Assembly (NCBI GenBank): GCA_958413095.1
Contig: CATYUF010000054.1
Location: 1 to 10,205, forward strand
Length of the DNA stretch: 10,205 bases
Origin: an uncultured Clostridium sp.
Lineage (GTDB): Bacteria; Bacillota; Clostridia; TANB77; CAG-508
Reading direction: 5' to 3'
Each line of letters begins with the position of its first letter. The stretch's first letter is position 1. The notes beneath the pieces are model-generated. The model saw nothing but the letters and a program-made list of their open reading frames with translations, did not search any database and was not told the origin of the DNA. Shown here in pieces: positions 1 through 7,921 of this stretch. Made by a program: the position numbers and the translations under genes.

Positions 1-719
1 ATTCTTATTGTTCTTGCTTGGTCTGCTATTGCTCTTGTTATTGCTTGTCTTATCCACCATGTAGCATAAGTACTAAATTTGAATCCTTTTGTATAATCAA
101 ATTTTTCTACTGCTTTTATTAATCCCATGTTTCCTTCTTGTATTAAGTCTAAAAATAGCATTCCTCTTCCAACATATTTTTTAGCAATACTTACAACTAA
201 TCTTAGGTTTGATTCTGCTAATTTTTGTTTTGCATCTTCATCTCCTTCTAAGATCCTTTTTGCTAGATCTAGTTCTTCATCAAAGGTTAATAGTGGTATT
301 CTTCCTATTTCTCTTAAATACATTCTAACAGGGTCATCTACATTTATACCTTCATAACTTGTATCTGTTATTTCATCTAGTTTTAATTCTTCAACTTCTT
401 TTAAATCTTCTAAATCTGGTTCTTCTTCCATATCATCTGATAAAAGATTTACACCTAATTCCTCGAATGCATCAAATACTTTGTCTATTTGCTCTGGATT
501 AGCATCATCTAACTCTGAAGCTAAGTCTCCATATGTTATTTTTCCTTTTTCTTTTGCTTTTTTTAATATATTATTAACTTTTTCTTGTTTTAATTTTTCA
601 TTTTCCTCTGTATCTTTATTATTTGTTGCTTTTTCTTTTACTTTCTTTCTAGTTTCTTCTAGTTTTTTCATATTTAATTCGTCTAAATTTCCTTTTAATT
701 CTTCTTTATTATTTGACAT
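1..719 (-). CDS. rpoD: RNA polymerase primary sigma factor RpoD/SigA, N-terminal part (cut by window edge)
   Basis: Housekeeping sigma-70 factor that directs RNA polymerase to -35/-10 promoters. The visible 239 residues read without a break from an ATG at 719. A Lys/Glu-rich N-terminus and region 1.1 (about residues 45-100, including ITYGDLASEL) are followed by an acidic linker. Region 1.2 starts at DPVRMYLREIG (129-139). Region 2 is textbook: NLRLVVSIAKKY (171-182), DLIQEGNMGLIKAVEKFD (191-208) and the melting/-10 segment TKGFKFSTYATWWIRQ (210-225), ending at ADQARTIR where region 2.4 begins. Regions 3 and 4 lie beyond the left edge; primary sigmas of Bacillota usually have about 360-380 residues. 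The start is set by an AGAGGTG ribosome binding site (723-729) that overlaps the dnaG stop codon. Only 11 bp separate it from dnaG, so the two are probably co-transcribed. Identification is from family motifs and is very secure. Confidence 0.97.
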   Translation of the reverse strand, partial: MSNNKEELKGNLDELNMKKLEETRKKVKEKATNNKDTEENEKLKQEKVNNILKKAKEKGKITYGDLASELDDANPEQIDKVFDAFEELGVNLLSDDMEEEPDLEDLKEVEELKLDEITDTSYEGINVDDPVRMYLREIGRIPLLTFDEELDLAKRILEGDEDAKQKLAESNLRLVVSIAKKYVGRGMLFLDLIQEGNMGLIKAVEKFDYTKGFKFSTYATWWIRQAITRAIADQARTIR

Positions 720-730
720 CAAATTCACCT

Positions 731-2515
731 CTACTTAATTTTTGAAAGTTTTATAATTATTTCGCTAAGTTCTCTTTCTAAGTTTTTTTTCTCATCTTGA
801 TTTTCTTCATTTTCTAATAATTCTAATATTTCATATTTTCTATCATTTAACTTTTCTTTTTCATAACTTTGTATTATATCATCTATTGCTTTTTCAATAT
901 CTTCTATTCCATAATCTTCTGCCATTATCATTGTAATATGGTTTTGTTCTTCTTCTTCTAAATTGTCTATTATGGCATTTATATTACTATTTCCTTTTTC
1001 AAATTCTTCATACACTTTTTTTGCAATTTTGTTGTCTATTTCATATTTAAATTCTTCTGCTGGAATGTTTTGTTTTATAATTTGATATATGTTCAAATCT
1101 CCTAATAGCAATATTGATAATATAGTATTTTCTCTTCTTTTTATTATTTCAGATACATTATTATCATTATTCATGTGTTTTTTTATTACAGGTTTTGCTT
1201 TTTCTAGTATTTTTGCATCTTTTGTATCTCTGTATGTAAGTTTATTTACTTCAGCATAAATAGCTTCTTTTGAGACATCATATTCCTTAGAAATTTTTTC
1301 TATATAGATTTCTCTTTCCATGTTGTTATCTATCTTTGATATTAGTTTGGCTATTTCATTTAAAAACTTAATCTTGTCATTTGTACTATCTAAGTTTAAT
1401 TGTTGTCTCAAGATTTTTACTTTAAACTCTATTACTGAAATTGCTCTGTCTATTACATTTTGAAATCTAGCATTTCCATATTTTATTACAAATTCGTCTG
1501 GGTCTTTTGCTCCTTCTATTTGAAGCACTCTTATATCACATCCCATATTTTGTAATATTTCCATTGCTCTTAATTTTGCAGTTTGTCCTGCTTCATCTGA
1601 GTCATAGCTTAGTATTATTTGTTCTGTACTGTTTCTTAGTAAATATCCTTGTTGTTGGGTTAGTGCTGTTCCTAATGATGCTACTACATTATGAATTCCT
1701 CTTTGGTGTAAAGATATTACATCCATATATCCTTCTACTATTAATAGTTTTTTCTTTATGTCATATTTTTTTGCTACATTTAAACCAAATAGATGTCTTC
1801 CTTTACTATATACAACATTTTCTGGTGAGTTTATGTATTTAGGCTTTGAGTCATCTAATACTCTTCCTCCAAAAGCTATTACTCTTCCTCTTACATCACA
1901 TATTGGAAACATTAATCTGTTTCTATATCTATCTATAAATTGTCCTCTTTCGTTTTTATTTACGAGTCCTGATTCAAGTATTTCTCTTTCTTCAAATCCT
2001 TGTTTTTTTAGTTCTTGGTATAATTCATCAAATTTTCCTGAAAAGCCTATTTTAAATGCTTTTAATGTATCATTTGTTAATTTTCTCTTTTTTATATATT
2101 CTTGTGCTTCTTTTGCTTGTTGTTTATATAAATTCTCATGATAATAGTTTGCTGTAAATTCATTTAGTTTATATACTTTTGCTTTTAGTATTTCTCTTGC
2201 TGAGTCTTGATTATTTTCCAATGTTGGTAATTGTATATTTGCTCTATCTGCAAGCATTTGTATCGCTTCTACAAAATTTATACCTTCAATTTTTGTTAAA
2301 AATGTAAATACATTTCCTCCTACTCCACAACCAAAACAGTGAAATATTTGTTTTTCTGGTGATACTGAAAATGAAGGTGATTTTTCATTATGAAATGGGC
2401 ATAATCCAAAATAATTTCTTCCACTTCTTTTTAAATGAACATATTGTGAAATTATATCTACAATATCATTATTTTGTCTTACTTCATCAATAATTTCATC
2501 ACTATATCTTGCCAT
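731..2515 (-). CDS. dnaG: DNA primase DnaG
   Basis: Primase that makes RNA primers at the replication fork, working with the replicative helicase. The 594 residues are a normal length. The N-terminal CHC2 zinc-binding domain has ligands C39, H42, C60 and C63 (motifs CPFHNEKSPSF and CFGCG). The RNA-polymerase core has the basic motif RYRNRLMFP (about 196-204). The TOPRIM domain has the catalytic Glu in VEGYMD (E261) and the metal-binding DSD (D305, D307). The remainder is the helical, Glu/Lys-rich helicase-interacting C-terminus. I chose the ATG at 2515 because GTGAGG lies 5 nt upstream and families start MARYSDEIIDEVR; an in-frame TTG at 2545 would add ten residues but has no good ribosome binding site. 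It is followed after 11 bp by rpoD. A promoter and the upstream terminator (2576-2650) make it the first gene of its unit. Confidence 0.97.
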   Translation of the reverse strand: MARYSDEIIDEVRQNNDIVDIISQYVHLKRSGRNYFGLCPFHNEKSPSFSVSPEKQIFHCFGCGVGGNVFTFLTKIEGINFVEAIQMLADRANIQLPTLENNQDSAREILKAKVYKLNEFTANYYHENLYKQQAKEAQEYIKKRKLTNDTLKAFKIGFSGKFDELYQELKKQGFEEREILESGLVNKNERGQFIDRYRNRLMFPICDVRGRVIAFGGRVLDDSKPKYINSPENVVYSKGRHLFGLNVAKKYDIKKKLLIVEGYMDVISLHQRGIHNVVASLGTALTQQQGYLLRNSTEQIILSYDSDEAGQTAKLRAMEILQNMGCDIRVLQIEGAKDPDEFVIKYGNARFQNVIDRAISVIEFKVKILRQQLNLDSTNDKIKFLNEIAKLISKIDNNMEREIYIEKISKEYDVSKEAIYAEVNKLTYRDTKDAKILEKAKPVIKKHMNNDNNVSEIIKRRENTILSILLLGDLNIYQIIKQNIPAEEFKYEIDNKIAKKVYEEFEKGNSNINAIIDNLEEEEQNHITMIMAEDYGIEDIEKAIDDIIQSYEKEKLNDRKYEILELLENEENQDEKKNLERELSEIIIKLSKIK

Positions 2516-2575
2516 TTTAGCCTCACTTTCCTTAAAATATTTCAATTATTTATCCGTAATTATATTATTCGACGC

Positions 2576-2604
2576 ATTTTACATAAATCCTTCTTGTTGC
2601 TCAA
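2576..2604 (-). promoter_or_regulatory. Probable SigA promoter of dnaG-rpoD
   Basis: On the minus strand TTGAGC (2604-2599), a 17-bp spacer and TAAAAT (2581-2576) match the -35/-10 consensus well. An alternative -10 TATAAT lies at 2564-2559 but has a poor -35. The -35 box directly abuts the T-run of the preceding terminator. The predicted 5' leader is roughly 55 nt. Promoter activity is inferred, not shown. Confidence 0.6.
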
Positions 2605-2650
2605 AAAAAATGAGGTTTTTGAAGTTTTTGACTTAAATCCTCATTTTTTT
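2603..2650 (-). terminator. Rho-independent terminator between relQ-like gene and dnaG
   Basis: A 12-bp stem pairs A7-ATGAGG-type sequence (2603-2615 on the plus strand) with its complement (2639-2650), with a 23-nt loop that can itself form a small AAGT/ACTT stem. On the minus strand it ends in a run of eight T. It lies about 110 nt after the stop of the alarmone synthetase gene and just before the dnaG promoter. The A-run on the other side means it could also work in the plus direction, although no plus-strand gene is nearby. Confidence 0.75.
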
Positions 2651-2759
2651 AATCTTCTTATACTTGCAATTAAATATTTTTTGAAAATTTTTCAGATAAA
2701 CAATTAAATAATTTTTCAATTTTTTTATATTTGTTCATACTACCCTATTTATTGATATT

Positions 2760-3425
2760 TTATTCTCTCATCAACATTATTTTTCCATCTAATTTATTAA
2801 TTATCTTTGCATATGCAACTAAATCTTTAGATTCTTTTCTTGTTATTTGACCTTTTCCTTTGTATTTCATTTTATGTTCTAGACTTGCCCAGAAATCCAT
2901 TGCCATTGTCCTTATTTGTACTTCTACCTTTACATACATAATTTCTTTTGATAATGTTACTGGTACTTCGATAATCATATGATAACTTGAATATCCACTT
3001 TCTTTTGGTTTTGTAACATAGTCTTTCTCTTTCAGTACTTTTATTCCTGGTATTTTGGCTATTAGTTTTTTTACTGTAAAAATATCTTTTATTATTGGTG
3101 TTATTATTCTTATTCCTGCTATATCATTGATATTTTCTATCATGTCTTTGTATGTAAGTTCATATCCTTTTTTATTCATTTTGGTAATTATACTTTCTGG
3201 TTTTTTTACTCTAGTATTTATATGGTCTATTAAATCATAATCATAAAATACTTTAAATTCTTCTTTTAGTATTTCTAATTTTGTTTCTAATTCTTTTATT
3301 GCCATTTGGTATATTAGCATTAATTTTTGAAATGTATTTCCTTTAGTTTCAACTTTTTCTTGATAGTTTAAAAAGTTTTCAACTTTTATTAAGTTTACTT
3401 CTTTGTTTTTCTTTTTCATACGCAT
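2760..3425 (-). CDS. relQ: Small alarmone synthetase, RelQ/YjbM-like GTP pyrophosphokinase
   Basis: Single-domain (p)ppGpp synthetase that transfers pyrophosphate from ATP to GDP/GTP in the stringent response. The 221 residues match the ~210-residue small alarmone synthetases. There is no HD hydrolase domain and no TGS/ACT regulatory region, so it should be synthesis-only. Family motifs in order: R72-V-K-K (substrate-binding basic patch), DIAGIRI (101-107), DYVTKPKESGYSSYH (135-149, nucleotide-binding loop), and EVQIRT (168-173) with the presumed catalytic/metal Glu168, then FWASLEHKMKYK (178-189). The N-terminal ~25 residues are a Lys-rich extension. Two ATGs, at 3425 and 3419, share one AAGGAG site; spacing is 3 nt to the first and 9 nt to the second, so the second may be the real start (219 aa). 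RelQ is favoured over RelP by the overall motif wording, but I cannot separate them firmly. No clear promoter is visible in the 3426-3560 gap. Confidence 0.93.
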   Translation of the reverse strand: MRMKKKNKEVNLIKVENFLNYQEKVETKGNTFQKLMLIYQMAIKELETKLEILKEEFKVFYDYDLIDHINTRVKKPESIITKMNKKGYELTYKDMIENINDIAGIRIITPIIKDIFTVKKLIAKIPGIKVLKEKDYVTKPKESGYSSYHMIIEVPVTLSKEIMYVKVEVQIRTMAMDFWASLEHKMKYKGKGQITRKESKDLVAYAKIINKLDGKIMLMRE

Positions 3426-3564
3426 TTTCTCCTTGTATGATTTTATTTTTTCTATCTTTAGTATATGCGTATTCTATATTATTATTGTTTCCTTTTTATA
3501 TTTTGTTTGTGTCTTTTTGATGAATTATTTTTATATTAAAAAATTAATATATTGGTATATAAAA

Positions 3565-3600
3565 ATATTAAGAGGCAATTTTACTTATGCCTCCTAATAT
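3565..3600 (-). terminator. Rho-independent terminator of the 433-aa gene
   Basis: A 13-bp stem (3565-3577 with 3588-3600, one G-U wobble) contains the GC-richest core here, GAGGCA/TGCCTC. It has a 10-nt loop and is followed on the minus strand by five T (3564-3560). It starts one base after the stop codon of the upstream gene, so it almost certainly ends that transcript and isolates it from the alarmone synthetase gene. Confidence 0.85.
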
Positions 3601-3601
3601 C

Positions 3602-4903
3602 TTATCTTTCTTCTATTTTATTGAACTTTGCTGATTTTACTTTTGGTACTTCATCTTTTGATACTATATTTTTATTGCTTTTTATTTTCGTCATTTTTTT
3701 TCTTTTTTCAATTGTTTGTAGTAAAGTATCTACTACTTTTTCAGCCTGTTTTTGTCCTAATTCTGCTAATGATTGATATAAACCTACTTTGTTACAATAA
3801 TTACTTATAATTAACACATCTTGGTCTGTAATAATTTTTTTTCCTTGTTCTATAAATTCATTTTTTATATTTGGTGGTAGTTCTTCTATCTTTGTTACAT
3901 AATCTCCTATACTTTCAGTTTCTACGATATTTCCTCTTATTTGTCCTTTTGCATCAAGTTCTGATAAAGCATCGAGTTTTCCTCCTTTTACCTTAACAGC
4001 TTGTGCAATTTCTTTAATAAATTTTTCTTCCTCTTCTTGGCTTATTTGTTTCATTTCTTCTGACTGTGGTATTACTAATCTTTTATAATCATTTTTCTTA
4101 TAATTTTCTGCTACATTTTTTGCTATTTCTTTTAAAAGGTCTTCTCTAAATTTTGATTCTTTAAATTTATATTTTGCTTCTTCTCTATCTGTTCTTGCCA
4201 TTTTTTTGTATTCACTCTCAGCTATTTTGGGAAAATTTTCTTCAAACATTTCTTCAACACTTTTTATTCCTGAAAATTTTCTTGGCATTGTACTATCAAA
4301 ACACATATAATTCAACACCATTCTTTTAGCCAAAATTTGGTTTATAAGCCTCATAATTGTTTCACTTTGTATTTTTGGCATCACTCGTAATATTTTATCT
4401 ATTTCTTCTTTAATTCTGAATTCTCCGATATCTTTGTCAAGTTCTTTATATATCTTATTTAATTCATTTACTTTCAATTCTTCGTGTTTTTTTCTCTTTT
4501 TATTTGGGTCTGAAACTGCTTCAACTATTTTTTGTTTTCCTAGTAATCCTAATGTTGTTTCTTCTGCTATTTCTAACATTCTGTTATCTGGTAATTCATC
4601 AGATAATTTTTTTACTACTTCTACAACTTTATCGTTCGGTATTTCGCTTTCTGGAATATTTTTTATTGTTTCTACCGGTACAGATGTAGAAATATTTTGT
4701 CTTACTAATAGTTCTCTAAGAACTGCTTCTGCTAGACCTGGTTTTTTCTCCAATTTTCTTAATGCTTCCTCAACTGCCTGTTTTGTTGCTGCTTCTTCCT
4801 CTTCTGTCTCTTTAAATTTTTCTTCTATATTTCCTACTATTTCTTTTACCTTTTCATCTTCTTTCTTTTTTTTATTAATGAATTTTCCTAATATCTCCTT
4901 CAT
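3602..4903 (-). CDS. Unrecognised, highly charged helical cytoplasmic protein (433 aa)
   Basis: I do not recognise this family. The 433 residues have no signal peptide and no membrane segment, and are dominated by Lys and Glu. Residues 1-50 are a Lys/Glu-rich, likely coiled-coil head with a run of four Glu followed by Ala-Ala. Residues 55-130 read as short helical hairpins punctuated by Pro (KPGLAEAVLRELL, IPNDKVVEVVKKL, DELPDNRMLEIAEE), reminiscent of helical repeats. A middle part (about 185-215) has the two-helix segment MRLINQILAKRMVLNYMCFD. Residues 340-400 form a second folded helical segment around KIITDQDVLIISNYCNKVG. The tail is strongly basic (KRKKMTKIKSNKN). Only two Cys occur, and no nucleotide-binding or catalytic signature is seen. 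The start is supported by AAAGGA 9 nt upstream of the ATG. It is a single-gene unit with its own terminator. Possible roles such as a nucleic-acid or complex-scaffold protein would be guesswork. Confidence 0.85.
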   Translation of the reverse strand: MKEILGKFINKKKKEDEKVKEIVGNIEEKFKETEEEEAATKQAVEEALRKLEKKPGLAEAVLRELLVRQNISTSVPVETIKNIPESEIPNDKVVEVVKKLSDELPDNRMLEIAEETTLGLLGKQKIVEAVSDPNKKRKKHEELKVNELNKIYKELDKDIGEFRIKEEIDKILRVMPKIQSETIMRLINQILAKRMVLNYMCFDSTMPRKFSGIKSVEEMFEENFPKIAESEYKKMARTDREEAKYKFKESKFREDLLKEIAKNVAENYKKNDYKRLVIPQSEEMKQISQEEEEKFIKEIAQAVKVKGGKLDALSELDAKGQIRGNIVETESIGDYVTKIEELPPNIKNEFIEQGKKIITDQDVLIISNYCNKVGLYQSLAELGQKQAEKVVDTLLQTIEKRKKMTKIKSNKNIVSKDEVPKVKSAKFNKIEER

Positions 4904-4958
4904 ATTGTTTCATCCTTTCTCTAAGAGCTTATCCTTAATATACTTTTAGATTTTATTT

Positions 4959-4988
4959 ATATTAACATAATTAGTATATAAAAATCAA
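4959..4988 (-). promoter_or_regulatory. Possible promoter of the 433-aa gene
   Basis: On the minus strand TTGATT (4988-4983), an 18-bp spacer and TAATAT (4964-4959) lie about 55 bp before the ATG and right after the adhE terminator. The match is imperfect and the surroundings are very AT-rich, so this is tentative. Confidence 0.4.
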
Positions 4989-4998
4989 TAATTTTTAT

Positions 4999-5050
4999 AA
5001 AAAAGACTATCCATAAAATATATTTTTTATATTTTACAGTAGTCTTTTTT
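4999..5050 (-). terminator. Rho-independent terminator of adhE
   Basis: Perfect 11-bp outer stem (4999-5009 with 5040-5050, AAAAAAGACTA type) continues after one bulged base into a further 12 pairs that include two G-U wobbles, closing on a five-A loop (5023-5027). The 3' arm ends in six T on the minus strand, giving a built-in U-tract. It begins 2 bp after the adhE stop. Because the other arm starts with six A, it could also act in the opposite direction. Confidence 0.88.
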
Positions 5051-5052
5051 AT

Positions 5053-7662
5053 TTATCTTCCATAATAACTATCTAACATTATTTGTTTAATCTCACTAAC
5101 TAGTGGAACTCTTGGATTTGCAGTAGTACATTGATCTTCAAATGCTCTATCTGCTAACATATCTACTTTTGCTAAAAATTCTTGTTCATCTATTCCTGCA
5201 TCTTTAAATGAGTTTGGAATATTTAAAGTGTTATTTAATTCTTTTATTTTTTTAATTAAGCTATTTACTCCCTCTTCTACAGTATCTGCTTTTAATCCAA
5301 CTTTTTTTGCTATTTGTGCATATTTTTGGTCTGCAATAAAATATTCATATTTAGGGAATGATACAAATTTACTTGGCTTGCTCGAATTATATTTTACTAC
5401 ATATGGTAATAATATTGCATTTATTCTTCCATGTGGTAAATGAAATTCTGCCCCTATTTTATGTGCTATTGAATGATTTACTCCTAAAAATGCATTTGTA
5501 AATGCCATTCCTGCTATTGTACTTGCATTATGCATTTTTTCACGAGCTTTTTTATCATTTCCATTATTATATGCTTTTTCTAGGTATTCAAATACTAATT
5601 CTGTTGCTTTCTCTGCTAAACCATCTGTATAATCTGATGCCATATTTGACACATATGCTTCTAATGCATGTGTTAATACATCCATTCCTGTATCTGCTGT
5701 TACAGTCTTTGGAAGACTCATTACTAAGTCAGGGTCTACTATTGCTACATCAGGTGTTAGCTCATAATCTGCTAATGGATATTTTTTATTTTTTTCTTTA
5801 TCTGTTATTACTGCAAATGATGTAACTTCTGAACCTGTTCCTGAGGTTGTTGGTATTGCTACCATTTGACATTTAGTTCCTAGTTTTGGAAATTTATATG
5901 TTCTTTTTCTGATATCCATGAATTTTAATTTCAAGCCTTCTGGGTCTGCATCTTCATGTTCATAGAATAACCACATTCCCTTGGCAGCATCTATTGGGCT
6001 TCCCCCTCCTAATGCTATAATTACATCTGGTTTAAAAGCTTTCATAGCCTCTACACCTTTCATTATAGTATCAAAAGATGGATCTGGCTCAACACTACTA
6101 AATATTTCAGAATGAACATATTGTTTTCTATTTCTTAAATGATATAAAATTTTATCTACATATCCTAATTTTACCATCCCTTCATCTGTTACTATAAAAG
6201 CTCTTTCTATATTAGGCATTTTTTCTAGGTATGCTATTGAACCTGATTCAAAATATATTTTTTCTGGAACTTTAAACCATTGCATATTCACCCTCCTATT
6301 TGCCACTCTTTTTATATTTATTAAATTAACTGATGAAACATTGGCTGTTGTAGAGTTTCCTCCAAATGAGCCACATCCTAGTGTTAGTGATGGCATATTT
6401 GTATTATATATGTCTCCAATTGCACCATGTGTAGATGGTGAATTTACTATAATTCTTCCTGCTTTCATTGTTTTTGAAAATTTTAATACAGTTTCTTTAT
6501 CTTCAGCATGAATAACAGCAGAATGTCCTAATCCTCCAAATTCAATTAATTTTTCAGATTTTCCAATTCCTTCTTCTTCATTTTCTACTATGTAATATGT
6601 TAATACTGGACTTAATTTTTCTTTTGAAAATGGATACTCTTCTCCTATTCCTTCCTCATATACTACTAAAACTTTAGTATCTTCTGGAACTTCAAATCCT
6701 GCTTCTCTTGCTATCATATATGGATATTGTCCAGGAACATGTGATTTTAATTTATATCCGTATTCTTCTGTATAATCGAACATACTATTTGCTAATTTTT
6801 GTTTTTCTTCCTCATTTGCAAAATAGCATCCTGATTCTTTCATTAATTTTTCAAATTCTTGGTAAATATCTCTATCAACTAAAACAGCTTGTTCTGAAGC
6901 ACAAATCATTCCATTATCAAATGATTTTGACATTACTAAATCATTTACTGAAGTTTTTAATTTCGCTGTTTTATGTATATAACATGGCACATTTCCTGGT
7001 CCAACTCCTAGTGCAGGTTTTCCACAAGAATATGCTGAACGAACCATTCCAGTTCCTCCTGTTGCTAATATTAAATTTACATCAGGATGATTCATTAACA
7101 TTTTTGTTGCTAATACTGATGGTTCTTCTACCCATAATATGCAATTTTCTGGTGCTCCTGCTTTAACTGCTGCATCTCTTAAAATTCTTGCTGCTTCACT
7201 ACTACTTTTTTGTGCTGATGGGTGAAATCCGAATATAATTACATTTCTAGTTTTTGCTGAAATAATTGATTTAAACATTGTTGTAGATGTTGGGTTTGTT
7301 ACTGGTGTTACTCCTACAATTATTCCTACTGGTTCTGCTATTTCTACATATTCATCTTCTTCATTTTCATCTATTATACCAACTGTTTTTTCATATTTAA
7401 TACTATGATATATATATTCAGTTGCAAACATATTCTTCGTTATTTTATCTTCATATATTCCTCTTTTTGTTTCTTCTACTGCCATTTTAGCTAATTCCAT
7501 ATGATGTTCTAACCCTGCCATTGACATAGCTTTGACTATATTGTTTACTTGTTCTTGATTTAATTCTAAATATTGCTTTGAGGCTATTTTAGCTTTTCCT
7601 ACTAAATCATCTATCATTTTTTTTACTCTTAATTCCTCGTCAATATTAGTTTCGTTTGGCAT
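5053..7662 (-). CDS. adhE: Bifunctional acetaldehyde-CoA/alcohol dehydrogenase AdhE
   Basis: Makes ethanol from acetyl-CoA in two NADH-dependent steps, regenerating NAD+ during fermentation. The 869 residues are full length for AdhE. The N-terminal CoA-acylating aldehyde dehydrogenase (about 1-440) has the Gly-rich ATGGTGMVRSAY (200-211) and catalytic Cys254 in SFDNGMICASEQ. A linker at about 441-465 (NVSSVNLINIKRVANRR) leads to the iron-dependent alcohol dehydrogenase. That domain shows GGGSPIDAAKG (552-562), PTTSGTGSEVTSFAVIT (604-620) and the metal ligands D661 and H665 (GMDVLTHALEAY), H730 (VNHSIAH) and H744 (LPHGRIN). All key residues are present, so both activities are expected. The family assembles into cytoplasmic spirosome filaments. 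The start ATG has AGGAGG 7 nt upstream. It is a single-gene unit between a consensus promoter (7693-7720) and a strong terminator (4999-5050). Confidence 0.98.
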   Translation of the reverse strand: MPNETNIDEELRVKKMIDDLVGKAKIASKQYLELNQEQVNNIVKAMSMAGLEHHMELAKMAVEETKRGIYEDKITKNMFATEYIYHSIKYEKTVGIIDENEEDEYVEIAEPVGIIVGVTPVTNPTSTTMFKSIISAKTRNVIIFGFHPSAQKSSSEAARILRDAAVKAGAPENCILWVEEPSVLATKMLMNHPDVNLILATGGTGMVRSAYSCGKPALGVGPGNVPCYIHKTAKLKTSVNDLVMSKSFDNGMICASEQAVLVDRDIYQEFEKLMKESGCYFANEEEKQKLANSMFDYTEEYGYKLKSHVPGQYPYMIAREAGFEVPEDTKVLVVYEEGIGEEYPFSKEKLSPVLTYYIVENEEEGIGKSEKLIEFGGLGHSAVIHAEDKETVLKFSKTMKAGRIIVNSPSTHGAIGDIYNTNMPSLTLGCGSFGGNSTTANVSSVNLINIKRVANRRVNMQWFKVPEKIYFESGSIAYLEKMPNIERAFIVTDEGMVKLGYVDKILYHLRNRKQYVHSEIFSSVEPDPSFDTIMKGVEAMKAFKPDVIIALGGGSPIDAAKGMWLFYEHEDADPEGLKLKFMDIRKRTYKFPKLGTKCQMVAIPTTSGTGSEVTSFAVITDKEKNKKYPLADYELTPDVAIVDPDLVMSLPKTVTADTGMDVLTHALEAYVSNMASDYTDGLAEKATELVFEYLEKAYNNGNDKKAREKMHNASTIAGMAFTNAFLGVNHSIAHKIGAEFHLPHGRINAILLPYVVKYNSSKPSKFVSFPKYEYFIADQKYAQIAKKVGLKADTVEEGVNSLIKKIKELNNTLNIPNSFKDAGIDEQEFLAKVDMLADRAFEDQCTTANPRVPLVSEIKQIMLDSYYGR

Positions 7663-7692
7663 AAAAATTCCTCCTTTTCTTTTGATAGTTCC

Positions 7693-7720
7693 ATTATATA
7701 GTAATCAATAGTTTTGTCAA
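7693..7720 (-). promoter_or_regulatory. Consensus SigA promoter of adhE
   Basis: TTGACA (7720-7715) and TATAAT (7698-7693) are both perfect matches on the minus strand, 16 bp apart. Transcription would start near 7686, giving a leader of only about 24 nt that carries the AGGAGG site. I looked for the Rex consensus (TTGTTAA-N4-TTAACAA type), the usual redox control of adhE in Bacillota, and saw no convincing copy overlapping this promoter. Confidence 0.85.
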
Positions 7721-7774
7721 TGGTTTTAAAAATTTATTTTATATATTGTTTTCTTTAATTTGTCATATTTTTTA

Positions 7775-7830
7775 TTGTATAGTAAAAATCAGTTTTATTT
7801 TGACCTTATATAAGATTTTTCCCTATACAA
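7775..7830. repeat. Imperfect inverted repeat upstream of the adhE promoter
   Basis: Arms 7775-7789 and 7815-7830 pair over 14 positions (TTGTATAG and AAAAAT blocks) with a T/CC mismatch between the blocks. The 25-nt loop includes the perfect 10-bp palindrome CTTATATAAG (7805-7814). No T-run follows on either strand, so it does not look like an ordinary terminator. It lies 55 bp upstream of the adhE -35 box. Together with the hairpin at 7842-7857 it fills most of the gap 7721-7921, which has no gene. Confidence 0.7.
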
Positions 7831-7841
7831 CAAGTAACAGT

Positions 7842-7857
7842 GACCTTTAAAAAGGTC
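7842..7857. repeat. Short perfect hairpin GACCTTT/AAAGGTC
   Basis: A 16-bp perfect inverted repeat (7-bp arms with a 2-nt centre, or 6-bp arms with a 4-nt loop). TGACCTT at its left edge is repeated at 7801-7807 inside the neighbouring inverted repeat, exactly 40 bp away. It could be an operator or part of a structured RNA. It matches no riboswitch class I know. Confidence 0.6.
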
Positions 7858-7921
7858 CCTCGATAGCTTTTCTTATAAAAATTTTGTTTTTATATATTTT
7901 CTTACAAATATAGATAAAATT

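Noticed and set aside
481..738. Plus-strand open frames overlapping rpoD, dnaG, adhE and the other minus-strand genes
   Set aside because: They are antisense shadows of well-supported genes: Ser/Phe/Leu-rich products, no ribosome binding sites, no recognisable domains.
2516..2545. TTG start for dnaG giving ten extra residues
   Set aside because: No ribosome binding site before it, while the ATG at 2515 has GTGAGG at 5 nt and matches the family N-terminus.
2670..2738. 22-codon minus-strand frame (MNKYKKIEKLFNCLSEKFSKNI) after the alarmone synthetase gene
   Set aside because: Only a weak AGGG precedes the ATG, and its Lys/Asn/Phe-rich content is what this AT-rich DNA gives by chance; no leader-peptide or attenuator design is visible.
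7840..7900. T-box or known riboswitch upstream of adhE
   Set aside because: No T-box AGGGTGG-N-ACC bulge or other conserved riboswitch core is present, and the elements lie upstream of the consensus promoter.
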